Shown here one piece after another: positions 7,589 through 13,651 of a DNA stretch of 29,237 nt. The DNA lies in assembly GCA_902489295.1 (NCBI GenBank), contig CABTZM010000003.1:1-29237 (forward strand), written 5' to 3'. Below the pieces are notes generated by a model. The model did no database searches. It was given only the letters and a program-made list of their open reading frames with translations, and was not told where the DNA came from. Source of the stretch: an uncultured Collinsella sp. (GTDB lineage: Bacteria; Actinomycetota; Coriobacteriia; Coriobacteriales; Coriobacteriaceae). The translations under genes and the position numbers were made by a program. The first letter of the stretch is position 1; each line of letters begins with the position of its first letter.

Positions 7589-9190
7589 TCACGCGCCTCC
7601 TTTCTGGACGAGTTCATCCAAGAGCTTCTCCGAGAACAGGTTGCCGCGACCCAGCTGTCCGGCAGGGTCGAGTTGGAGCTTGAGACGGGCCGACTCGGCC
7701 ATGGCCTCGTGGCCATACATCGTCTCCAAAAAACCCGCCTTGATCTTGCCCACGCCGTGCTCGGCGGAGACGGCGCCGCCCATGGCCGTAACCTCGGAGG
7801 CCCACTGGGCAAAGAGCTCGCCGCCGCGACGGTAGTCCTGCGCATCGCGCGGCAGAATGTTTACATGCAGGTGGTTGTTACCAATGTGTCCCCAAGCGGC
7901 AGACTCGAGCCCGCTTTCGGCCAATGTGCGTCGATAGAGGGCGATGACATCGGCCAAGCGTGCGTTGGGCACCGACATGTCCGAGCCCAGCTTGGTGATG
8001 GTGGGGTCGGTGCGACGACGCTCGTCGATAAGCATATTGACGCTCTCGGGCACCGCATGGCGGAAGAATCGCTGGCACTCGCGATCGACCTCGGTGCGCG
8101 CGACCCAGGTCGCATCATCACTGCCGCCCGAGAGCTCCAACACCCAGCCCAGGTGATACAGTTCCTCAGTCGCCTGGGCCTCGTCATCGCAGTCGAGCTC
8201 CACGTAGACGCAGACCTTAGCCTCTTTGTCGAGCGCCGGCAGCGAGGCAAATGCCGTCGACTGCTCGCGCTGGCGACGTAGGATATCCAGGGCGCCTGCA
8301 TCGAAATACTCGATGGCGGCCGCGTGGGACAGGACGGGGCGCACGGAATCGGTGAAGGACACGGCCTTGTCTTCGCTATCGAAGAAGCAACTGACGCCCC
8401 ATACGACCGCCGGTGCCGGCTGCAGGGCAATCTCGAGCTCAGTGATGACGCCGAGCGTTCCACACGCGCCGATAAAGAGGTCGATGGCATCCATGTCGTC
8501 CGCAACAAAATAGCCCGAAGCATTTTTGGTCTTGGGCATGGTGTAGGCGGGAAGATCAAGCTCGAGCGCACGGCCTTCCGCCGTCACGAGTGACAGGTGG
8601 CGGCCCCGAGCAAAAACCACGCCGCGCTGAAGCTCGACCAGGTCGCCATCGGTCAGCGCGACATGAAGACCCGTGATGTGGGGGCGCATGGGACCGTAAG
8701 CGTAGCTACGGGCGCCGGAAGCGTTGCATGCCGCCATACCACCCAAGCAGGCAGATGCCTCGGTAGGATCGGTGGGAAAGAACTGCTCGGGGGCATCCTG
8801 AAACTCCTCGTAAGCCTTAAGCGATGCCTGGTCCCAGCCTGCGGTCGGAAGCACCTTTTTGCCCAGTTGCTTGCGCAACTCGGACAGCACGACACCCGGC
8901 TCTACGCAGAGCAGAAAGCGACCCTGTTCATCGCGGCGAAGGCCTAGGTAGCGATTCGTACGGGAAGTGTTGAGAATGTGGCCGCCATGGGGCACGGCGC
9001 CGGCGGCAAGACCGGTCCGGGCGCCCTGAACCGTTACCGAGACGCGCTCGGCATGGAGCTGCCGCAAGATGGCGCGAACCTCGTCTTCCGATGTTGGAAA
9101 CGAAATGCTCGAGGCCTCGCCCGACGAGCGAGACTCGTCGCGACCGTATTCCTCGAACTCATCAGTGAAGGGTTTGATAGTTGCAGACAT
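7589..9190 (-). CDS. FAD-binding D-lactate/2-hydroxyacid dehydrogenase (GlcD/LctD-like)
   Basis: A 533-residue flavoprotein of the FAD_binding_4 / FAD-oxidase C family (GlcD, D-lactate dehydrogenase). The N-terminal half has the PCMH-type FAD site: VQGARTGLAAGAVP (54-67), FFPTDPTEASACLGGMAA, and NASGARSYAYG. The C-terminal half has the substrate-side metal motif HIGNNHLHVN and the family ending with AEHGVGKIK. Next to etfB and a ferredoxin-fused etfA it matches the A. woodii LctBCD system, which oxidises lactate with NAD, driven by reduced ferredoxin. Here the dehydrogenase gene comes first rather than last. Lactate is the best guess; glycolate or another 2-hydroxy acid is possible. AGGGGAG precedes the ATG. 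No lactate permease or racemase is adjacent. Confidence 0.9.
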   Translation of the reverse strand: MSATIKPFTDEFEEYGRDESRSSGEASSISFPTSEDEVRAILRQLHAERVSVTVQGARTGLAAGAVPHGGHILNTSRTNRYLGLRRDEQGRFLLCVEPGVVLSELRKQLGKKVLPTAGWDQASLKAYEEFQDAPEQFFPTDPTEASACLGGMAACNASGARSYAYGPMRPHITGLHVALTDGDLVELQRGVVFARGRHLSLVTAEGRALELDLPAYTMPKTKNASGYFVADDMDAIDLFIGACGTLGVITELEIALQPAPAVVWGVSCFFDSEDKAVSFTDSVRPVLSHAAAIEYFDAGALDILRRQREQSTAFASLPALDKEAKVCVYVELDCDDEAQATEELYHLGWVLELSGGSDDATWVARTEVDRECQRFFRHAVPESVNMLIDERRRTDPTITKLGSDMSVPNARLADVIALYRRTLAESGLESAAWGHIGNNHLHVNILPRDAQDYRRGGELFAQWASEVTAMGGAVSAEHGVGKIKAGFLETMYGHEAMAESARLKLQLDPAGQLGRGNLFSEKLLDELVQKGGA

Positions 9191-9535
9191 GCAGAACTCC
9201 CCTTTAGCTAACTACAGTGTTTGCAGGGAGATGTTACCGCATCGTTTCGTTGACGTGTTCGAGACCGTCTCCATAATTGAGGTTTTTTACGTTCGTGCAA
9301 TTCGGCGAGCGGCCGCTACATCTCGGCAGGCGATGTTTTTGACACATATCGCTTCGGCGCCAACGATCGCGAAATTGGCGCTCAAAAAATGTTGAAGTAT
9401 TTTTTACCACCTACTACCTGCGACGATGCGAATCCGTCAAGCATTTGGTCAGCTTTTGGTCAAGTAGTGGCTGATACGGTCGGCATCGACAGCCAAACCG
9501 ATAGAAGTTTTGGCCCCAGAAGCAGGGAGGTTCCT
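9191..9535. promoter_or_regulatory. 345-base divergent intergenic region with several inverted and direct repeats
   Basis: No gene is evident here, between the LDH-Etf operon (-) and the surface-protein operon (+). It holds GAGAC-C-GTCTC (9261-9271), GCGCCAA/TTGGCGC with an 11-base spacer (9357-9363, 9375-9381), and a direct repeat TTTGGTCA twice at an 11-base period (9444-9451, 9455-9462), i.e. on one face of the helix. Minus-strand TTGCAC then 17 bases then ATTATG (near 9300-9272) is a weak promoter candidate for the dehydrogenase; plus-strand TTGACA at 9339-9344 could serve the other operon but has only a poor -10. An open frame continues upstream of the 98-residue gene to 9389 but has no ribosome site. 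Confidence 0.45.
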
Positions 9536-9832
9536 ATGGCATATTACTGGCCCCAGTACGGTGTCGCCATCGAAGTCGACGACGATCCCCATCTCCTGCC
9601 TTTCGAAGAAGAGGCATTCCCCGACACGACGGTCTACCACGTCACTACCGATGTGATCTGCGACCCCGAGTCGTTCTCGGCACTCGCCTACCACATCGCA
9701 CGCATCCACGACATCGAGCTCCCTCCCGACTTCGATGAGCTTGTCTACTCGCGCCGCCTCATGCTTCACATGCTCTTTGGAGCGGACCCGTCCACGTTCG
9801 CACGCGTCTACACCACCAAGGACGCCGCATGA
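9536..9832 (+). CDS. Small hypothetical protein, first gene of the surface-protein operon
   Basis: A 98-residue, acidic, soluble protein with no signal peptide or membrane helix. I do not recognise it with certainty. The order GVAIEVDDDPH (about 8-18), then VYHVTTDVICDPESF, recalls the core strand pattern of DUF559/Vsr-like nuclease folds (VAIExDG..H, then a strand and 'VLRVT..ei'), but it is far shorter and the catalytic set is incomplete, so this is weak. The ATG is preceded by AGGGAGG five bases upstream; an in-frame ATG-like start at 9389 has no site. Its stop overlaps the start of the next gene (ATGA, 9829-9832), so it is translationally coupled to a set of exported proteins. Confidence 0.75.
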   Translation: MAYYWPQYGVAIEVDDDPHLLPFEEEAFPDTTVYHVTTDVICDPESFSALAYHIARIHDIELPPDFDELVYSRRLMLHMLFGADPSTFARVYTTKDAA

Positions 9833-10338
9833 GCGCGAAGAAGTTGCCCCAACTCGCGAGTCCGGGGCATCGCAAGAAACTCATCGCTGTCTGCCTGGCC
9901 ATCGTCTGTGCCCTTGTCGCCGTAGGCTTGTACGCCTGGCAGTCGCAGCCCGTACCCGAGGCGGGTGCTTCGGTCACGACGGCCGAGGGCAAATCGCGCC
10001 AAGAGATCCAAGATGAGCTCGACGCCATCGTCCGCGACAACATGATGACGATTTCGGTCGCACCGGTCGCCCAGTTGCAGGAAGGCGGCAAGTTGCGCGT
10101 CAACGTGCAAAACGTCCAGGACAACAAGTTCCCCCAGCGATTCCGCGTCATTCAAAACGACGAGACCATTTATGAGTCCGGCATCGTCGAAACCGGCAAG
10201 ACGGTCGAGACGTGTCCCGCCGGCGACATCGAGGAAGGCGAGGCGTATATCGAAATCCAGGCACTCGACACCAAGACCCATGACAACCACGGCAATCCGA
10301 CGCGCGTCAAGGTCCGGGTGGAACAGGCTGAGAACTAA
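9829..10338 (+). CDS. Membrane-anchored extracytoplasmic beta-sandwich protein
   Basis: A 169-residue protein with a basic N-terminus, one hydrophobic helix (about 18-36, KLIAVCLAIVCALVAVGLY) and an outward domain. The start of that domain, RQEIQDELDAIVRDNMM, is helical, followed by a strand-rich part with N-KF--RFRVIQNDETIYESG, GKTVETCPAG and DIEEGEAYIEIQALD. A pattern of 'deviation from a viewed value, Y-SG, positive end, then strand' is familiar from small exported Ig-like proteins encoded with surface polymers in Firmicutes, but I cannot name the family. No lipobox or sortase motif is seen. It overlaps the previous gene by 4 bases and is 90 bases ahead of the next exported protein. Function unknown; a helper or pilot for the secreted proteins after it is an inference. 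Confidence 0.85.
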   Translation: MSAKKLPQLASPGHRKKLIAVCLAIVCALVAVGLYAWQSQPVPEAGASVTTAEGKSRQEIQDELDAIVRDNMMTISVAPVAQLQEGGKLRVNVQNVQDNKFPQRFRVIQNDETIYESGIVETGKTVETCPAGDIEEGEAYIEIQALDTKTHDNHGNPTRVKVRVEQAEN

Positions 10339-10350
10339 CCTATAACGCCC

Positions 10351-10408
10351 GCCGCGTCATTGCGTGCGGCCACCTGCACTCGTCCAATCATCGCGGGGAC
10401 GGCCCGCG
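10351..10408 (+). other. Two GC-rich hairpins in an operon-internal leader
   Basis: GCCGC (10351-10355) can pair with GCGGC (10366-10370), and CGCGGG (10392-10397) with CCCGCG (10403-10408). They lie in the 90-base gap before the next gene, ending 20 bases before its start. There is no T-run, so a transcript-stability or translation-control role is more likely than termination. Confidence 0.35.
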
Positions 10409-10428
10409 GCGAATAGAAAGGAACGACC

Positions 10429-11031
10429 ATGGACATCACCAGAAACATGAACGGAGCCAGAGCGCTCGTCGTGGGCGCAGGACTCGCGCTCGCACTCGCA
10501 ATGGGCGCCTCTCCGACGCCAGCTATGGCAGCCGGGCGTGTTGGAAGCACGAAGGTAATGGTCAGAACCGAGATCGACAACGTTAATTTCAAAGTTCCGA
10601 CGGTTATTCCGTTCGTCGCCAAGGCCGACGGCACGCTTCAGGGTCCCTCAGAAGACGCGACCACCATCGACAATCTTTCGGCCTACGGCATCCATGTCAC
10701 CAACATGAAGATCGACGCCATGAACACCTGGACCATTGCCGCCGACGCGAAGACCGGAACCGCTCAGAACTCCATCGACTTTAAGGTCGGTCCCGAAGGC
10801 GCGCTCCAAGACGCCAGTGCCGCAATGCAGGGAACGGGAATCGATCTTTCCAAAAACGCAACCTTTGACATGGGCTATCAGGGTATTGCCGGCGGTTCGG
10901 ACAAGATCAAGCTCAAGACGAGCGGAAATGTCGCCCGCGTCACGCGCGACATCTTCCACGTAACCGGCGAAGGCGATCAGGTTGCAACGATCACCTGGAC
11001 GGTCGAGCCCGGTGCGCATGCCGCGGCATAA
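10429..11031 (+). CDS. Secreted surface protein, beta-rich, signal peptide
   Basis: A 200-residue exported protein. The N-terminus has a Sec signal with hydrophobic core LVVGAGLALALAMGA and a likely cleavage after AMA (about residue 34). The mature part has a strand pattern VPTVIPFVAKADGTLQGPS, then TIDNLSAYGIHVTNMKI, then NTWTIAADA, ending TITWTVEPG. A fixed 'P-T--PF-V-ADGT' strand and 'I-N-S---V-VT' strand are seen in repeated surface domains of Gram-positive bacteria, suggesting an Ig-like or pilin-like subunit. It lacks its own cell-wall anchor. Its end overlaps the start of the sortase-type protein by 14 bases, so the two may act as a pair (subunit plus anchor). AAAGGA lies upstream of the ATG. 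The role is not known to me. Confidence 0.85.
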   Translation: MDITRNMNGARALVVGAGLALALAMGASPTPAMAAGRVGSTKVMVRTEIDNVNFKVPTVIPFVAKADGTLQGPSEDATTIDNLSAYGIHVTNMKIDAMNTWTIAADAKTGTAQNSIDFKVGPEGALQDASAAMQGTGIDLSKNATFDMGYQGIAGGSDKIKLKTSGNVARVTRDIFHVTGEGDQVATITWTVEPGAHAAA

Positions 11032-11275
11032 GGTGATCGCGTCGGTCGCCATCGTCGGCATCTTGGCGCTCGCGCCGGCAGCGGCCTTTGCCCAGCAGGA
11101 ACAGACGCAGGCCGCCACGCAAGTGACGGTCGACCTCTCGGGGCTCGACCGCGGCAACCGCCAGGAACCGTTGGCGCAGACAGGCGACAAAAAGCAGCTC
11201 TTGGCAGCAAGCATCGCTGCGGCGGGCGCGGGGGCCACTAGCCTCGGACTGTGCATCAAACGCAGCCAGCAATAA
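11018..11275 (+). CDS. Small exported protein with sortase-like LAQTG cell-wall sorting tail
   Basis: An 85-residue protein made almost only of a signal peptide and a wall anchor. The signal core VIASVAIVGILALAPAAAFA is followed by ~25 residues of mature sequence, then LAQTGDKK, a hydrophobic helix (LLAASIAAAGAGATSLGLCI) and the basic tail KRSQQ. This is the layout of an LPxTG substrate, but with Ala in place of the usual Pro. No sortase is in the window. The ATG at 11018 overlaps the previous gene by 14 bases; a GTG two codons earlier is possible. With so little mature sequence it may act as an anchor or base protein for the preceding secreted subunit, which is inference. Confidence 0.8.
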   Translation: MPRHKVIASVAIVGILALAPAAAFAQQEQTQAATQVTVDLSGLDRGNRQEPLAQTGDKKQLLAASIAAAGAGATSLGLCIKRSQQ

Positions 11276-11314
11276 GACACAACCAGCTCGCACAATTTAA
11301 AGCAAGGAGACCCC

Positions 11315-12727
11315 ATGGCATCGAAGAACCTTTTGCCCGTCGTCGCGCTCTGCGGCGCACTCGCAACCGGAACGCCTGTCGCCGCTTGGGCGACCCCCGT
11401 CATGGCGGACTCCTTGCCAGCAGCCCTAAGCTCCGCACCAAATCCGTCGAGCACCATCATGTGCAAGCGATTTTCGCTCAAGCAGGCCACGATCCTGACC
11501 TCGGGATGCCTTCGCCGAAATACGGACGACTCGATAGTCGTGGATAGCGAGCGCTCGAATAAGGAAAACGAATCCCAGACAGGTTGTGCCGTCTGCACAT
11601 GGCATTCGGTTGTGCTTGACGCAGATGACGACCCATGCGATTTGGAGCTGCGCATCGACATCGCTTCGATCGATGACTCGGCGAACGGAGCGAAGGTCGC
11701 CTTCGACAGCACGTTTTTCGAAGAAGAAGGAGGTGTATGCCTGGGCTGCGTTGCCTCGCACGCCGACGGCGCGCAGCCCACTCTCTCATTCACGGCATCG
11801 TTGCGGATAACCAAAGCCAGCACCGACGCCATCGCAACGGGAGAGAACCCCCTGTTGCTCTACGCCGACAATGCCGAGGGCGCCAAAATCAAAGACGATA
11901 AGCAAAACGGGTCGCTCAGCCTTACTCGAGGGGCGAAACCCTGCCCTATCGAGATCGATGTCCAAGCGCAAGACAGGCAGCGCGTTCTTGCCGACCCGGC
12001 GCTCCTCGAAATGGAATGGGATGGAGCTGGAGCCGTCGGGATTGTTCCCTTTGCATTGAACGAAATGGCCTTCCCATCAAAAGATGACACCACGAACGCA
12101 GTCATAACAGAGGGGAAAGCAGACAGCGCGTCACTGCCGACAAACGGCATCTCCGCCCCTTCAGAGAAACCAGATGAAACTGTTATCGAGTCAGACGATC
12201 CCCAACTCGAGGACAGCCTAGGCCTTGCGACGTCCCAAGATGTCGATGAGGGCAACTGCTACATGCTCACCGCACTCGACCACACGACGACCGTCGATGC
12301 AGCAAGCATCGAAGTTGCTGCGGCCAATCAACCTGTTCGCAAGTCGGCCATCATCGCATTTCCCGAGTCCGTTGAGGTCGTCTTTTTGCCATCGGGTGAA
12401 ATCGTGGCACCAACATTGCTCACCTTGTTAGGCGCCAAGAATACTCGTAACGAAATCAAAAAGATCACGATCGTCGACCCTGCAACCACTGCCAAGCTGC
12501 GCCTATACGCCGTTGCCCCGGATGGAAGCAAAACCTTGGAATTCGATGGCGACACACTCCTGGCCTGGCGACGTCTGGACATTATGCAAGACGTCTCGTA
12601 CCAGATCGAACTCGAAGGGTTTGATCGGGCCCGCGATGCCGATATCATCGCCGCGGGCATCGAGTCCCCACAACGGCTGATGACGCTACGCTTTGAATAC
12701 TATCCCTACGTTCCGACGACAACCTAG
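11315..12727 (+). CDS. Large secreted protein of unknown family with paired CxxC motifs
   Basis: A 470-residue exported protein I do not recognise. The N-terminus is a Sec signal (LLPVVALCGALATGTPVAAW, cut after about AWA, residue 27). The mature part has seven early cysteines, including two CxxC pairs (CAVC at 91-94, CLGC at 142-145), giving possible disulfides or a metal site. A Ser/Thr/Glu/Pro-rich linker (about 265-300) separates two strand-rich halves. The second half has FPESVEVVFLPSG, KKITIVDPATT, and ends YYPYVPTTT without a sortase motif or membrane helix. AAGGAG is well placed before the ATG. It follows the LAQTG protein by 39 bases, so it is likely the last gene of the same operon. 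Codon use looks more A/T-rich than its neighbours by eye, a hint of foreign origin. Confidence 0.85.
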   Translation: MASKNLLPVVALCGALATGTPVAAWATPVMADSLPAALSSAPNPSSTIMCKRFSLKQATILTSGCLRRNTDDSIVVDSERSNKENESQTGCAVCTWHSVVLDADDDPCDLELRIDIASIDDSANGAKVAFDSTFFEEEGGVCLGCVASHADGAQPTLSFTASLRITKASTDAIATGENPLLLYADNAEGAKIKDDKQNGSLSLTRGAKPCPIEIDVQAQDRQRVLADPALLEMEWDGAGAVGIVPFALNEMAFPSKDDTTNAVITEGKADSASLPTNGISAPSEKPDETVIESDDPQLEDSLGLATSQDVDEGNCYMLTALDHTTTVDAASIEVAAANQPVRKSAIIAFPESVEVVFLPSGEIVAPTLLTLLGAKNTRNEIKKITIVDPATTAKLRLYAVAPDGSKTLEFDGDTLLAWRRLDIMQDVSYQIELEGFDRARDADIIAAGIESPQRLMTLRFEYYPYVPTTT

Positions 12728-12752
12728 GGCTTAACCGCTGTACGCCAGACTT

Positions 12753-12774
12753 AATACCACTTATATAACGTATT
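12753..12774 (+). promoter_or_regulatory. AT-rich inverted repeat and possible promoter before the DUF554 gene
   Basis: AATAC (12753-12757) and GTATT (12770-12774) flank TTATATAAC, the most AT-rich spot of this stretch. TATATA or TATAAC could be a -10 but no good -35 is visible. It lies about 70 bases upstream of the DUF554 start. Confidence 0.3.
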
Positions 12775-12845
12775 AGACAAGTCGCAATATGTCCTGCGTT
12801 CCATTCTGTTACGATTGCCACGTTGGCATCAATACGGGAGGGCTC

Positions 12846-13562
12846 ATGCCGGGCTTGGGAACAATCATCAACGTTGTGCTTTTGATTGCAGGCGGTCTTT
12901 TGGGATTAGCGGGCGGTCGCTTTATCACACCGCGCATCCAAGACACGCTCATGAAAGCATCGGGGCTGTGCGTTCTGTTTATCGGCTTGGGCGGCACCAT
13001 GCAAAAGATGCTCATCATCGATGGGAAGGCGCTGGCGACCACCGGTATCACCATGCTGATCGTCTCATTTGCGCTCGGCTCGCTTATCGGCGAGGCCATC
13101 AACTTAGAGGCCGCCATCGAAAACCTTGGCGAATGGCTCAAGCGCAAAACCGGCAGCGAGGGAGACAACGAGTTCACCAACGCCTTTGTCTCGGCATCGC
13201 TCACCGTGTGCATCGGCGCCATGGCCATCGTGGGATCGATTCAGGACGGCTTGCTCGGTGACTGGTCAACGCTTGCCCTGAAGGGCGCACTGGACTGCAT
13301 CATCGTCTGTACCATGACGGCCTCGCTCGGACGTGGCTGCATCTTCTCGGCCCTGCCCGTCGCCGTGTTCCAGGGAACGATCACGCTGTTTGCCGGTGCG
13401 CTCTCCCCTATCATGACCACCGCGGCACTCGACAGTCTTTCGCTCGTGGGCTCCATGCTCATCTTCTGCGTCGGCGTCAATCTGATTCGCCCCCAGACCT
13501 TCCGCACGGCCAACATGCTCCCCTCCGTCGTCATAGCCGTCATCTACGCCCTTCTGTTCTAA
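12846..13562 (+). CDS. DUF554 family integral membrane protein
   Basis: A 238-residue membrane protein of the DUF554 (YdfK-like) family, of unknown transport or regulatory function. It begins GLGTIINVVLLIAGGLLGL, has GLCVLFIGLGGTMQKML, a conserved FVSASLTVCIGAMAIVGS followed by IQDGLLGDWSTL, and FSALPVAVFQGTITLFA, all in family order, with about seven helices. The length is typical. The ATG at 12846 has GGGAGG four bases upstream; a longer in-frame start at 12789 would add a cysteine-rich polar leader and has no ribosome site. It appears to be a single-gene unit. The downstream spacer holds the SOS-box promoter of the next operon. Confidence 0.9.
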   Translation: MPGLGTIINVVLLIAGGLLGLAGGRFITPRIQDTLMKASGLCVLFIGLGGTMQKMLIIDGKALATTGITMLIVSFALGSLIGEAINLEAAIENLGEWLKRKTGSEGDNEFTNAFVSASLTVCIGAMAIVGSIQDGLLGDWSTLALKGALDCIIVCTMTASLGRGCIFSALPVAVFQGTITLFAGALSPIMTTAALDSLSLVGSMLIFCVGVNLIRPQTFRTANMLPSVVIAVIYALLF

Positions 13563-13583
13563 GTCCATCTACATAGCGGTATC

Positions 13584-13599
13584 TCGAACATCTGTTTGA
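13584..13599 (+). promoter_or_regulatory. LexA/SOS-box-like operator (TCGAAC-N4-GTTTGA)
   Basis: TCGAACATCTGTTTGA differs at one base from the actinobacterial SOS box TCGAAC-N4-GTTCGA and keeps the Firmicute core GAAC-N4-GTT(C). It lies 9 bases upstream of the -10 TATGAT (13608-13613), so it covers the -35 region, a normal place for LexA repression. The regulated gene would be the TerB-domain gene at 13652 and the ATPase and helicase behind it. Identification is by pattern only. Confidence 0.7.
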
Positions 13600-13607
13600 T
13601 GCTGTGC

Positions 13608-13613
13608 TATGAT
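13608..13613 (+). promoter_or_regulatory. -10 element of the TerB/BrxD/helicase operon
   Basis: TATGAT matches the -10 consensus at five of six positions. The -35 region, 17 bases before, falls inside the SOS-like box and is not a clear TTGACA. The leader is about 30-40 bases to the GTG at 13652, with AGGAG at 13641-13645. Confidence 0.55.
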
Positions 13614-13651
13614 ATGAGGTCACCGACACCATATAGGGAGAGGAGAGGGCG

